Origin: Halomonas ramblicola
Lineage (GTDB): Bacteria > Pseudomonadota > Gammaproteobacteria > Pseudomonadales > Halomonadaceae
NCBI RefSeq assembly: GCF_030409215.1
Contig: NZ_JAUFPL010000017.1
Span: 377,138 to 441,137 of the forward strand
Direction: 5' to 3'
DNA length: 64,000 nucleotides
Position numbers and translations under genes: made by a program. Numbering within the stretch: position 1 is the stretch's first letter; the number at the start of each line of letters is the position of its first letter. Below are positions 1 to 9,367 of this stretch, piece by piece. Under the pieces are notes generated by a model. It was given only the letters and a program-made list of their open reading frames with translations. It was not told the origin of the DNA and made no database searches.

Positions 1-301
1 GGCGACCGTCGACGCGCAGGCCGAGCAGCCAGGTCCCGAGGTAGTCGCACTCCAGCGAGACCGCACCGGGCTCGGCATCGGACGCGGCCTGCCAGTACCA
101 CTGCAGGCCGCGCCCGGGAAGCGGCGTGGCGCGCAACTCGCCGCGCGGCCGCCGAACGGCCAGCCATCCCAGCAGGACCAGCAGCGTCGCCACCGCCGAC
201 AGCGCCATGCCGAGGGGAAGATAGTAGAAGAGCAGGCCGGCCACGGCAGTGGCCGGCAGCGCCTGGGCCAGCAGCGCCAGCCTAGACGGGACGATGCGCA
301 A
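1..301 (-). CDS. ygfX: YgfX (CptA)-like membrane protein, 3' part missing
   Basis: The reading frame is open to the window edge. About 100 residues are visible and the C-terminus lies outside. Two hydrophobic stretches (about residues 8-27 and 28-46) are followed by a soluble part containing LQWYWQAA and SLECDYLGTWLLGLRVDG, typical of the YgfX family of small inner-membrane proteins encoded next to sdhE. The likely start is TTG at 301-299, which overlaps the sdhE stop by 20 bases, so translational coupling is probable. In E. coli YgfX is tied to SdhE and has been described as a toxin acting on cell division or the cytoskeleton. That role is family knowledge and cannot be seen here. Confidence 0.75.
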   Translation of the reverse strand, partial: MRIVPSRLALLAQALPATAVAGLLFYYLPLGMALSAVATLLVLLGWLAVRRPRGELRATPLPGRGLQWYWQAASDAEPGAVSLECDYLGTWLLGLRVDGR

Positions 302-590
302 CGCTATCGGCGCTCTCGGCATGCTCGATGATCATCTCCACGATGCGGCGCCGGGCCGGCGCCTCGGGGAGCTCGCGGCGCATCAGCCAGGCGAAGAGGT
401 CCTGGTCCTCCTCGTCGACCAGCTCACGGAAGGCGGCCTGCTCGGCCTCGTCCAGGCCGTCGTAGCGCTGCTCGAGGAAGGGCACCAGCAGCAGGTCCAG
501 CTCCCACATGCCGCGGCGGGAGTGCCAGTAGAGTCGCTTGCGCCGTGCCGCTTCCGGGGTGGATGGTTCGTTCAATGTCGACCTCGCCAT
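282..590 (-). CDS. sdhE: FAD assembly factor SdhE
   Basis: This 102-residue cytoplasmic protein matches the SdhE/YgfY family, which promotes covalent attachment of FAD to the flavoprotein subunit of succinate dehydrogenase and fumarate reductase. The family signature RGMWE (residues 26-30) contains the RGxxE motif needed for activity. It is followed by the acidic helical part (FLEQRYDGL, LVDEEDQDLFAWL). The ATG at 590 was chosen because it places the signature about 25 residues in; an upstream in-frame start at 671 would add an uncharacteristic 27-residue tail. It is followed by, and overlaps, ygfX, the standard pairing, and is divergent from ihfB. Confidence 0.92.
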   Translation of the reverse strand: MARSTLNEPSTPEAARRKRLYWHSRRGMWELDLLLVPFLEQRYDGLDEAEQAAFRELVDEEDQDLFAWLMRRELPEAPARRRIVEMIIEHAESADSVAHRPV

Positions 591-684
591 TCCGATGGGG
601 TGGGCGCCCAGTATACCCGACGCCTGCGCCGACGGCAGCCGACCCGCGGTGTTCGGCCCCTTCCTCGCCAATGGTCGTATATCG

Positions 685-713
685 TTGTTTTGTCACGCTT
701 TGCCGAGTATGCT
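685..713 (+). promoter_or_regulatory. Sigma-70-type promoter for ihfB
   Basis: TTGTTT (685-690) and TATGCT (708-713) are separated by exactly 17 bp in an AT-richer pocket between the divergent sdhE and ihfB genes. Transcription would start about 55 bases before the ihfB ATG. Confidence 0.6.
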
Positions 714-774
714 TTGGGAAAACAAGAGCGCGGGTTGGTAGACCCCGGTTGCGTGCCGCCAACGGAGACCCTCG

Positions 775-1071
775 ATGACCAAGTCAGAGTTGATCGAACA
801 GATCGCCATGCGACAGCCCGAGCTGTCACTCAAGGAAGTCGAAGCGGCGGTTCGGCTGATCCTCGATGACATCACCGTGACCCTGGCCGAAGGCGGTCGC
901 GTCGAAATTCGAGGCTTCGGCAGCTTCTCGCTCCACTACCGCGAGCCGCGCATCGGGCGCAACCCGAAGACCGGCGACCCGGTCGCACTGGACGGCAAGT
1001 TCGTGCCACACTTCAAGCCCGGCAAGGAGCTGCGCGAGCAGGTGGATGCCAGCCGCGCCCTCGGCTACTGA
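775..1071 (+). CDS. ihfB: Integration host factor beta subunit
   Basis: The 98-residue protein has the whole HU/IHF fold: N-terminal helices ([11 protein letters not shown]), the GFGSF turn, and the beta-arm tip [12 protein letters not shown], whose proline intercalates into and bends DNA. IHF-beta rather than HU is supported by [26 protein letters not shown]. It pairs with IHF-alpha (not in the window) to form the DNA-bending architectural factor used in replication, recombination and sigma-54 promoter activation, such as the one near 60.4 kb. A GGAG ribosome site precedes the ATG. In many gammaproteobacteria rpsA lies directly upstream, whereas here the upstream gene is divergent sdhE. lapA and lapB follow in the same direction. 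Confidence 0.95.
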   Translation: MTKSELIEQIAMRQPELSLKEVEAAVRLILDDITVTLAEGGRVEIRGFGSFSLHYREPRIGRNPKTGDPVALDGKFVPHFKPGKELREQVDASRALGY

Positions 1072-1114
1072 GTCCCTGCCAGGCCATCACCATCCATTCA
1101 CAGGGGACATATGC

Positions 1115-1420
1115 ATGCGTTGGCTCAAAGGCCTGATCCTGGCCATCATCCTGCTGGCGGTTCTACTGGTCGGCATCCTCTTCGCCGTCAACAACCAGCA
1201 GGCACTGCCGCTGAACCTGATCTGGATCGAGCTGCCCGCCGCCTCGCTCTCCGTCTGGCTGCTGGCCGCCCTCGCCGTGGGCGTACTGCTCGGCATGCTG
1301 GCCATGAGTGGCGTCTACCTGCGCCTGCGCACCCTGCTGACTCGCGCCCAGCGCCATAACCAGCAGCAGCGCAAGGAGCTCGACCGCCTGCGTGTCCAGG
1401 AGCTGAAGGAACTCCCCTAG
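1115..1420 (+). CDS. lapA: LapA-type inner-membrane protein (DUF1049)
   Basis: This 101-residue protein has two membrane segments (about residues 4-22 and 42-64), the LFAVNNQQALPLNLIW linker typical of LapA/YciS, and a charged C-terminal coiled-coil stretch rich in Q, R and E. LapA works with LapB in controlling lipopolysaccharide synthesis and assembly at the inner membrane. The ATG at 1115 (MRWLKG) is chosen over an in-frame start at 1046 because an AGGGGA ribosome site precedes it and the extension is non-conserved. The stop is one base before the lapB ATG, so the two are almost certainly co-translated. Confidence 0.9.
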   Translation: MRWLKGLILAIILLAVLLVGILFAVNNQQALPLNLIWIELPAASLSVWLLAALAVGVLLGMLAMSGVYLRLRTLLTRAQRHNQQQRKELDRLRVQELKELP

Positions 1421-1421
1421 G

Positions 1422-2603
1422 ATGCCCGATGTCCTGCTGCTGACCCTGTTGTTGGCAGCGGTCGCCATCGGCTGGTGGCTCGGCCGCCGCGAACGCAGCA
1501 AGCGTCCCGATCCCGCGCCATCGCCAGGGCTGGCGCGGGATTATTTCGTGGGCCTCAACTACCTGCTCAACGACCAGCAGGATCGCGCCATCGAGACCTT
1601 CGTCGGGGCGCTAGAGGTCAACAGCGAGACCATCGACACCCACATCACCCTGGGCAACCTCTTCCGCACCCGCGGCGAGGCGGACCGGGCCATGAAGATC
1701 CACCAGAACCTGCTGGCCCGCCCCACCCTGACCTCGGGCCAGGGAGATCGCGTGCAGCTCGAGCTGGCCCGGGACTTCCTGTCGCTGGGCCTGCTCGATC
1801 GTGCCGAACGCCTGCTCAAGGGACTGATCCGCGAGAGCCAGGACGACGAGATACGCCTGGCGGCCAAGCGGTTGCTGGTCGACCTGCTGGAACGCGAGGG
1901 GGAGTGGGCGGCGGCCTACGAGGTGGCCCATCCCCAGCTGCTGCGGCAGAGCGAGGAGACCCGTCGGGCCGCCGCCCACTGGCTCTGCCAACTGGCCGAG
2001 GAGGAGCGGCACAACGCCACGCCGGTACTCGCCCGACGCCACCTGCGCCAGGCGCTCAACGTCGACGCCCGTTGCGTACGCGCCAACCTGTTGCTGGCCG
2101 ACCTGGAGCACGACACCGCCCACTATCGCCAGGAGATCGCCCTGCTCTCGCGGATCCCCGACCAGGATCCGGCCTTCACCCCCACCCTCCTCGAGCCGCT
2201 GAGCCGGGCCTACCGGCTGCTGGACGACGAGGAGGGGCTGGTCGACCACCTGCACGCCCTGCTCGAGGCGTCGCCCTACACCAGCGTGATCATCCTGCTG
2301 GCCGAGACGACCCGCCACCGCGCGGGGATCGAGCACGCCATCGACCTGGTCAGCGAACAGCTCAATCGCGAGGCCAGCCTGGGCGCGCTCGACTACCTGA
2401 TCGACCTCTACCGCCAGTCCAGCCAGGGAGAGGCCCTGGCCCAGCTCGAGCTGCTGCAGCGACACACCCGGACCCTGCTCGGGAAACTGCCCCGCCACCG
2501 CTGCCGGCGTTGCGGCTTCGCCGGCGACCAGCTGCATTGGCAGTGCCCGCGCTGTCGCAGCTGGGGCACCACCAAGCCGATCACCGGCATCGAGGGGGAA
2601 TAG
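1422..2603 (+). CDS. lapB: Lipopolysaccharide assembly protein LapB (YciM)
   Basis: The 393-residue protein matches LapB in length and layout: an N-terminal membrane anchor (residues 3-18) followed by GRRERSK, about nine TPR repeats (first clear one around DYFVGLNYLLNDQQDRAIE), and a C-terminal rubredoxin-type metal site formed by CRRC and CPRC. In E. coli LapB is a cytoplasm-facing adaptor that directs FtsH to degrade LpxC, so balancing LPS and phospholipid synthesis. It follows lapA by one base and ends 3 bases from the convergent pyrF stop, leaving little room for a terminator. Confidence 0.94.
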   Translation: MPDVLLLTLLLAAVAIGWWLGRRERSKRPDPAPSPGLARDYFVGLNYLLNDQQDRAIETFVGALEVNSETIDTHITLGNLFRTRGEADRAMKIHQNLLARPTLTSGQGDRVQLELARDFLSLGLLDRAERLLKGLIRESQDDEIRLAAKRLLVDLLEREGEWAAAYEVAHPQLLRQSEETRRAAAHWLCQLAEEERHNATPVLARRHLRQALNVDARCVRANLLLADLEHDTAHYRQEIALLSRIPDQDPAFTPTLLEPLSRAYRLLDDEEGLVDHLHALLEASPYTSVIILLAETTRHRAGIEHAIDLVSEQLNREASLGALDYLIDLYRQSSQGEALAQLELLQRHTRTLLGKLPRHRCRRCGFAGDQLHWQCPRCRSWGTTKPITGIEGE

Positions 2604-2606
2604 GCC

Positions 2607-3308
2607 TCAGCGGGCCTCGAGCTCGGCCTCGACGGCGGCCAGGGCCGCCATGGGGTCCTCGGCCTGGGTCACCGGCCGCCCCACCACCAGATGGGTGCTG
2701 CCCGCCGCCATGGCATCCGCCGGGGCCATGATGCGACGCTGGTCGCCGGCGGCGGCGAAGCGCGGGCGAATCCCCGGCGTCACCTTGAGGAAGTCATTGC
2801 CGCACAGCTCGCGAAGCCGCGCCGTCTCCTGCGCGGAGCACACCACGCCATGCATGCCACTGTCGCGAGCCAGTACGGCCAGGCGCTCCACCTGCTCCGC
2901 CGGCGATGCCGCGACCCCCACCTCGGCCAGGTCCTCCGCCGCCATGCTGGTGAGCACCGTCACCGCGATCAACCGGGTGCCCAGGCCATGCCGATCCAGA
3001 CGCTGGCGGGCGGCCTCCATCATGCGGCGCCCGCCACCGGCGTGGACATTGACCATCCACACGCCCTGCTCGGCGGCGGCCTGCACGGCGGCGGCCACGG
3101 TGTTGGGGATGTCGTGGAACTTGAGGTCCAGGAAGACTTCGAAGCCGCGCCCGTGCAGGGCCTCCAGGACGTCCGGACCGCTGCGCGTGAACAGCTCCTT
3201 GCCGACCTTGAGCCGACAACGCGCCGGATCGAGGCGATCGGCCATGCACAGCGCGGCATCCAGGGAAGCGTAATCGAGGGCGATGATCAGGGGGGAAGCG
3301 GTAGACAC
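2607..3308 (-). CDS. pyrF: Orotidine 5'-phosphate decarboxylase
   Basis: This 233-residue protein decarboxylates OMP to UMP, the last step of de novo pyrimidine synthesis. It shows the signature [11 protein letters not shown] with the catalytic Asp-Lys-Asp array, the N-terminal strand PLIIALDY, and the phosphate-binding end TPGIR...[16 protein letters not shown] place the start at GTG 3308 ([13 protein letters not shown]), because an AGGAG ribosome site lies 8 bases upstream. The longer reading from TTG at 3326 would put that site inside the coding region. It is convergent with lapB, which is common near lapAB in gammaproteobacteria. Confidence 0.93.
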   Translation of the reverse strand: MSTASPLIIALDYASLDAALCMADRLDPARCRLKVGKELFTRSGPDVLEALHGRGFEVFLDLKFHDIPNTVAAAVQAAAEQGVWMVNVHAGGGRRMMEAARQRLDRHGLGTRLIAVTVLTSMAAEDLAEVGVAASPAEQVERLAVLARDSGMHGVVCSAQETARLRELCGNDFLKVTPGIRPRFAAAGDQRRIMAPADAMAAGSTHLVVGRPVTQAEDPMAALAAVEAELEAR

Positions 3309-3559
3309 GAACCTGGCTCCTGGCAAGTGATGATCGTCGGGTGAGTATATCAGCCGCAGCCCATGGGGGCGGTGCGATATGCCATCAGGATCACCGGCGA
3401 CATCCGCCGGTGCGGGACAGCGATCGACGACACGCGATTGCCGTCATGGCCCACACCAGTCGTCTCCGAAATCCGACACTCGAGAGGACGAGGTCACACT
3501 AGCTTGAAACAGGCACCCCGGCAGCCGGGGGCACATCGCCACCACAGAGGAGAACCACC

Positions 3560-3841
3560 ATGAAAGGATCGATCCGGACCGGGTTCGGGGCACTGCTGAT
3601 CGCACTGCTGCTGGGACTGGCCCCGCTGACCGCCACGGCCCAGGACGTGGCCCCCATCAACGTCAACGAGGCCGACGCCGAACTGCTGGCCGAACTGCCG
3701 GGCATCGGGCCCAGCAAGGCGACGGCGATCATCGAGGACCGCGAGGCCAACGGGCCCTTCGAGGGCACCCAGGACCTCACCCGCGTCAGCGGCATCGGCG
3801 AGGCTACCGTGGCCAATCTCGAGGACCAGGTCAGCTTCTGA
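3560..3841 (+). CDS. Secreted ComEA-like helix-hairpin-helix protein
   Basis: The 93-residue protein has a cleavable signal peptide (about residues 1-28, ending TATAQD) and one helix-hairpin-helix DNA-binding unit: INVNEADAELLAELPGIG followed by VSGIGEATVANLED. This is the short ComEA form found in Gram-negative bacteria, where the periplasmic protein binds incoming DNA during natural transformation. Many such short proteins are encoded alone and have no proven competence role, and no other com gene is nearby. A GAGGAGA ribosome site is well placed before the ATG. Confidence 0.85.
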   Translation: MKGSIRTGFGALLIALLLGLAPLTATAQDVAPINVNEADAELLAELPGIGPSKATAIIEDREANGPFEGTQDLTRVSGIGEATVANLEDQVSF

Positions 3842-3940
3842 GCGCCCCGCCACCGATGGCGCGGATGCGGCATCGGTGGCCCCGCTTGATTTCACCCGGG
3901 ACGCCCCCATCTCCATGGGCATTGCCACCATGGAGGCGTC

Positions 3941-4477
3941 ATGCCCTTTCTTCTCGTCTTCTCCCTGTTCGCCCTGCTCGATTTCGTCGTCCTCTTCGCG
4001 GTGGGCAGCCAGATCGGGCTGTTGACCACCCTGCTGATGGTGCTGGCCACCGGCTTCATCGGTATCCACCTGATCCGCCGGGAGGGGGCCGCCACCTTCG
4101 CCCGCGCCCGGGAGCGCCTGGAACGCGGCGAGGTCCCCTCCGGCGAGCTGCTCACCGGTGCGGCGCTGATCTTCGGCGGCGCCCTGCTGATGGCCCCCGG
4201 CTTCCTCTCCGACGCCCTGGGCTTCATGTGCCTGATCCCCGATGCCCGCCGCCTGCTCGGCAAGCTGCTGGCCTGGCTCGGGCTCCATGCCCGCGGCATC
4301 CATGTGCAGTCGGGGGGATTCTCCGACACACGGGGCACGCGCCCCCGGGACGACTGGCAGCAGGCCAACGAGGCCCGCCGCGACGAGGCCGAACAGGCCT
4401 CGGAGCGCCACCGCGAGAGCGACGCCGAGGAGCCCCTGGAAGGCGACTTCATCTCTCGCGACGAACGGCGCCGCTGA
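3941..4477 (+). CDS. fxsA: FxsA family cytoplasmic-membrane protein
   Basis: The 178-residue protein has the FxsA fold: a short N-terminal hydrophobic pair (PFLLVFSLFALLDFVVLF, then GLLTTLLMVLATGFIGIHLIR), a conserved GELLTGAALIFGGALLMAPGFLSDALG membrane section read here as two adjacent motifs, and a charged cytoplasmic tail. In E. coli FxsA overproduction relieves exclusion of phage T7 by the F-plasmid PifA protein; its normal role is not established. It lies directly upstream of groES, as in E. coli, but groES has its own heat-shock promoter. Confidence 0.9.
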   Translation: MPFLLVFSLFALLDFVVLFAVGSQIGLLTTLLMVLATGFIGIHLIRREGAATFARARERLERGEVPSGELLTGAALIFGGALLMAPGFLSDALGFMCLIPDARRLLGKLLAWLGLHARGIHVQSGGFSDTRGTRPRDDWQQANEARRDEAEQASERHRESDAEEPLEGDFISRDERRR

Positions 4478-4513
4478 GGGGCCGGCGCGCGGAAAAAATT
4501 TTTCGCGAGGACC

Positions 4514-4542
4514 CTTGAAAGCCCACCGGCGAGCCCCACTTA
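4514..4542 (+). promoter_or_regulatory. Heat-shock (sigma-32) promoter of groESL
   Basis: CTTGAAA (4514-4520) and CCCCACTTA (4534-4542) are separated by 13 bp. They closely match the sigma-32 consensus (CTTGAAA, then CCCCATNTA) and lie about 150 bases upstream of groES. Confidence 0.85.
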
Positions 4543-4691
4543 CACGTCAGCAACAGGTTTCGGTGCGGTCTCCGCACCTTTTTCACGGAAGGCGCTCGTC
4601 GCCTCCCACCTCTGCAGCCCGGGCTGCGAGGACATGATGCAAACCGCCGGGCCCTTTCCCGGCACTGAAAACCATCAGGAGAACGTGAGCA

Positions 4692-4985
4692 ATGAACATC
4701 CGTCCCTTGCACGATCGCGTCGTCATCCGTCGCGTCGAGGAAGAACAGAAAACCGCTGGCGGCATCGTGCTCCCGGGCAACGCCCAGGAAAAGCCGACTC
4801 GTGGCGAGGTGCTCGCCGTCGGTAACGGCCGGATTCTGGACAGCGGCGATGTGCGTCCCCTGGACGTCAAGGTCGGCGATACCGTGATCTTCAAGGAGGG
4901 CTTCGGCGTTGAGAAGCAGAAGATCGACGGCGAAGAGGTCCTGATCATGAGCGAGTCCGACATCCTGGCCGTGGTGGAAGGCTGA
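4692..4985 (+). CDS. groES: Co-chaperonin GroES
   Basis: This 97-residue protein is the heptameric lid of the GroEL folding chamber. It has the N-terminal signature [17 protein letters not shown], the mobile loop [15 protein letters not shown] that contacts GroEL, and the C-terminal strand [17 protein letters not shown]. Length and spacing to groEL (53 bases) are standard. An AGGAGAA ribosome site precedes the ATG. Expression should rise with heat through the sigma-32 promoter upstream. Confidence 0.98.
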   Translation: MNIRPLHDRVVIRRVEEEQKTAGGIVLPGNAQEKPTRGEVLAVGNGRILDSGDVRPLDVKVGDTVIFKEGFGVEKQKIDGEEVLIMSESDILAVVEG

Positions 4986-5008
4986 TCCGCCATCCCTGCG
5001 AATTCTGA

Positions 5009-6682
<1,674 letters not shown>

Positions 6683-6716
6683 TCGCCTCCTGACCTCCCA
6701 GGCATTCGCCTGATCG

Positions 6717-6748
6717 AACCCCCGCCGGGCAACCGGCGGGGGTTTTTT
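6717..6748 (+). terminator. Rho-independent terminator of groESL
   Basis: A 12-base arm (AACCCCCGCCGG, 6717-6728), a GCAA tetraloop and its complement (6733-6744) are followed by a run of Ts. This is a strong intrinsic terminator 35 bases after the groEL stop. Confidence 0.93.
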
Positions 6749-6754
6749 AGTTTT

Positions 6755-6836
6755 AAGCTGCAAGCTATAAGTCGTAAGTCCCCACTCTATGGCTTTGGGG
6801 ATTTTCTTCGAGCTTACAGCTTACGGCTTACAGCTT
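6755..6836. repeat. Imperfect inverted repeat made of AAGCTGTAAGC-type units
   Basis: The arm at 6755-6779 (AAGCTGCAAGC..., 25 bases) pairs imperfectly with the arm at 6812-6836, whose reverse complement reads AAGCTGTAAGCCGTAAGC... Each arm is itself built of short near-repeats of the type (A)AGCTGTAAGC. The spacer is 32 bases. It lies between the groEL terminator and trmJ and looks like a dispersed intergenic repeat rather than a gene signal. Confidence 0.6.
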
Positions 6837-6884
6837 TCCGTCCTACCGCTAGAATACAGGCCCCACTCCACCAGCAGCTGCCAC

Positions 6885-7619
6885 ATGCTCCACAACATCC
6901 GCATCGTCCTCGTCCAGACCTTCCACCCCGGCAATATCGGCGCCTCGGCACGGGCCATGAAGACCATGGGCCTCTCCGACCTGGTACTGGTCAACCCACG
7001 TTGCTTTCCGGATAGCGAAGCGACGCGACTGGCCGCCGGGGCCGAGGACCTGGTGGACAATGCCCGGGTGGTGGAGAACCTGGAGGCGGCGGTGACGGAC
7101 TGCGTACAGGTGGTGGGGGCCAGCGCCCGGCTGCGCAGCCTGCCCCTGCCCCACTTCGACGAACCGGACGAGATGGCCCGGGCACTGGTCGAGAACGCCG
7201 CCCAGGATCCGGTGGCCCTGGTGTTCGGCCGCGAACGCTTCGGCCTCACCAACGAGGAGATCCGCTGCTGCAGCCACCAGGTGAGCATCCCCGCCAACCC
7301 CGACTACGGCGTGTTGAACCTCGCCCAGGCGGTGCAGGTGCTGGCCCACGAGGCCTTCAGGGCGTGGCGCCGGCGCCCCGAGAGCGGCTATCGCCCCGCC
7401 CTGCCGGCCGAGGACCGCCAACCCAGCCGCGAGCAGTTGGGCCATTTCCACGACCACCTGGCCCGGGTGATGCGGCGCAGCGGCTTCCTGACCCAGCCCC
7501 ATGCGCGCACCGAGGCACAGTTGCAGGCGCTGTTCGCGCGTGCCCAGCCCTCCCGGCGCGAGCTCTCGCTGCTGCGCGGCCTGCTGGCCTCCCTGGAGGG
7601 GCAGCTGCCGAACGAGTGA
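6885..7619 (+). CDS. trmJ: tRNA (cytidine/uridine-2'-O-)-methyltransferase TrmJ
   Basis: This 244-residue SPOUT-class enzyme uses SAM to 2'-O-methylate position 32 of several tRNAs. N-terminal motif 1 (IRIVLVQTFHPGNIGASARAM), motif 2 (ALVFGRERFGLTNEEI) and motif 3 (NPDYGVLNLAQAVQVLAHE) that form the knotted SAM site are all present, with a C-terminal helical extension typical of TrmJ. The ATG at 6885 (MLHNIRIV) is used; an in-frame start at 6789 would add 32 residues translated from the intergenic repeat. It is convergent with the antiporter-family gene downstream. Confidence 0.92.
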   Translation: MLHNIRIVLVQTFHPGNIGASARAMKTMGLSDLVLVNPRCFPDSEATRLAAGAEDLVDNARVVENLEAAVTDCVQVVGASARLRSLPLPHFDEPDEMARALVENAAQDPVALVFGRERFGLTNEEIRCCSHQVSIPANPDYGVLNLAQAVQVLAHEAFRAWRRRPESGYRPALPAEDRQPSREQLGHFHDHLARVMRRSGFLTQPHARTEAQLQALFARAQPSRRELSLLRGLLASLEGQLPNE

Positions 7620-7632
7620 TGCCTCAGGACGA

Positions 7633-7660
7633 ATGACGGCGGCCAAGTGGCCGCCGTCAT
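7633..7660. terminator. Hairpin between convergent genes
   Basis: A perfect 12-base stem (ATGACGGCGGCC, 7633-7644, with its complement at 7649-7660) closes an AAGT loop. It lies between convergent trmJ and the antiporter-family gene and could end transcription from either side, although neither flank is a true T-run. Confidence 0.55.
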
Positions 7661-7686
7661 CGTTCGGGCACGGGGGTCCCCCGCAG

Positions 7687-9045
7687 TTACAGCATCATGG
7701 CCGCCGCCCAGCCGAAGCCGATCAACGGGATGTTGTAGTGCAGGAAGGTCGGCACCACGCTGTCCCAGATATGGTCGTGCTGGCGGTCCACGTTGAGTCC
7801 CGAGGTCGGGCCGAGGGTGGAGTCGGAGGCCGGCGAACCGGCATCCCCCAGCGCCGCGGCGGTCCCCACCAGCGCCACGGTGGCCAGCGGCGAGAAGCCG
7901 AACTGCACCGCCAGCGGCACGAAGATCGCCGCGATGATCGGGATGGTGGAGAAGGAGGAGCCGATGCCCAGGGTGATGAAGAGCCCCACCAGCAGCATCA
8001 GCAGCGCCGCCAGGCCGCGGTTGTCGCCGATCACCGCGACGCTGGACTCCACCAGGGTCTCGATCTGGCCGGTGGCGTTCATCACCGCGGCGAAGCCGGA
8101 GGCAGAGATCATGATGAAGCCGATCAGCGCCATCATGCGCATGCCGCTGGTGAAGAGGTCATCGGCCTCGCGCCACTTGAAGATGCCGCCCAGGGAGAGC
8201 AGCGCGAAGCCCACCAGGCCGCCCAGCACCATGGAGCCGGAGTAGAGCTGGATACCCAGCGCCGCGACGACTGCCGCGATCGACATGGCCAGCCCCAGGG
8301 CATGGGGCTCGGCACGGGACTGGGGGTGATGGTGCGGTACATTGGTGGTGGCCAGGTCCAGCGCCTCGTAGTCGCGCGGCCCGCGGTAGCTCGCAAAGAC
8401 CGCCACCGCGAGGCCCAGCGCCATGCCCGCCACCGGCACGCCCATCGCCAGCGGCACCATGCCACGCCCGATCGTAAGTCCCAGTGCCTCGCCAGCCTGG
8501 TTGATGTTGGCCAGCAGGATATCGTTGAGGAAGATCGCCCCGAAGCCCACCGGCAGCAACATGTAGGGCGCGGTGAGGCCGAAGGTGAGCACGCAGGCCA
8601 CGGCCCGCCGGTCCAGGCGCAGCTGATTCATCACCTTGAGCAGTGGCGGGATCAGGATGGGGATGAAGGCGATGTGCACCGGGATCAGGTTCTGGGAGGA
8701 GACCGAGACCAGCAGCACCGCCACCAGCAGCAGGGCCTTGACCGTGGTCTGGCGGCTGGCGGAAGCCTCCTGACCGAGCAGCGAGATCAGGCGATGCGCC
8801 AGCAGGTCCGGCAACCCCGAGCGGGAGATGGCCACCGCGAAGGCGCCCAGGGTCGCGTAGGCCAGCGCCACCTTGGCACCGCCGCCCACGCCGTCGTTGA
8901 AGGCGGCGAGCGTCTCCTCGAGGGAGAGCCCGCCGACCAGGCCACCCGCCAGGGCCCCGAGCACCAGGGCGAAGACTACCGAGACCCGTGCCAGCGACAG
9001 GCCCACCATCACCAGCACCGCAAGAATGACTGCGTTCATGTCCAT
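7687..9045 (-). CDS. Na+/H+ antiporter-family (NhaC/YuiF-like) transporter
   Basis: This 452-residue integral membrane protein has roughly eleven hydrophobic segments. Segments such as [20 protein letters not shown] and [20 protein letters not shown], the central [19 protein letters not shown], and C-terminal [19 protein letters not shown] fit the Na+/H+ antiporter-family proteins (PF03553) that include YuiF-like members. Some of these exchange sodium for protons and others carry amino acids, so the substrate cannot be fixed from sequence. The ATG at 9045 follows a GGACAT context with weak ribosome-site complementarity. It is not obviously in an operon. Confidence 0.75.
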   Translation of the reverse strand: MDMNAVILAVLVMVGLSLARVSVVFALVLGALAGGLVGGLSLEETLAAFNDGVGGGAKVALAYATLGAFAVAISRSGLPDLLAHRLISLLGQEASASRQTTVKALLLVAVLLVSVSSQNLIPVHIAFIPILIPPLLKVMNQLRLDRRAVACVLTFGLTAPYMLLPVGFGAIFLNDILLANINQAGEALGLTIGRGMVPLAMGVPVAGMALGLAVAVFASYRGPRDYEALDLATTNVPHHHPQSRAEPHALGLAMSIAAVVAALGIQLYSGSMVLGGLVGFALLSLGGIFKWREADDLFTSGMRMMALIGFIMISASGFAAVMNATGQIETLVESSVAVIGDNRGLAALLMLLVGLFITLGIGSSFSTIPIIAAIFVPLAVQFGFSPLATVALVGTAAALGDAGSPASDSTLGPTSGLNVDRQHDHIWDSVVPTFLHYNIPLIGFGWAAAMML

Positions 9046-9367
9046 TATCCGAATGGGAGGAGGATTGGAGGGAAAAAGCCGGCGAATATTACCAGACTTC
9101 AGGGCTTCGGCCGACCCACTCCTCTGGCCAGTGCCCGGCCTCGACTGTCATCGAAGGGTCACGCCACGGTGATCGGGTCGTCACATGGAATCGCGAAGAT
9201 GACCCTGGGTCGCGAGCAGGACCCGCCAGGCAAGGGACACTGCCAACCCACGCCAGGGACGCGAGGGTGCAGGGAGCACCCCAGGGAAGCGGAAGGCACC
9301 GGGAGGGTGCCCAAGGAGGATGTCGATATCGCCACGGCCGCTGGCCGTGGCGTTCTTGTTCAGGCCC
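9046..9367. other. Gene-free stretch with one hairpin
   Basis: This 322-base gap upstream of the antiporter-family gene and downstream of the DUF4105 gene contains only overlapping short frames without ribosome sites or recognisable products. It should hold the antiporter promoter near 9060-9100 (an AT-rich TAATAT on the minus strand). The only clear structure is a hairpin at 9330-9352. Confidence 0.5.
9330..9352. terminator. Hairpin downstream of the DUF4105 gene
   Basis: A perfect 10-base stem (CGCCACGGCC and its complement) closes a 3-base loop, starting 16 bases after the DUF4105 stop. The T-rich side (TTCTTGTT) is on the plus strand, so it is only a weak candidate terminator for the minus-strand gene. 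Confidence 0.4.

Noticed and set aside
3500..3505. TAGCTT before the ComEA-like gene as a promoter
   Set aside because: It shares a 12-base stretch with the promoter at 46748 but no acceptable -35 lies at the right distance.
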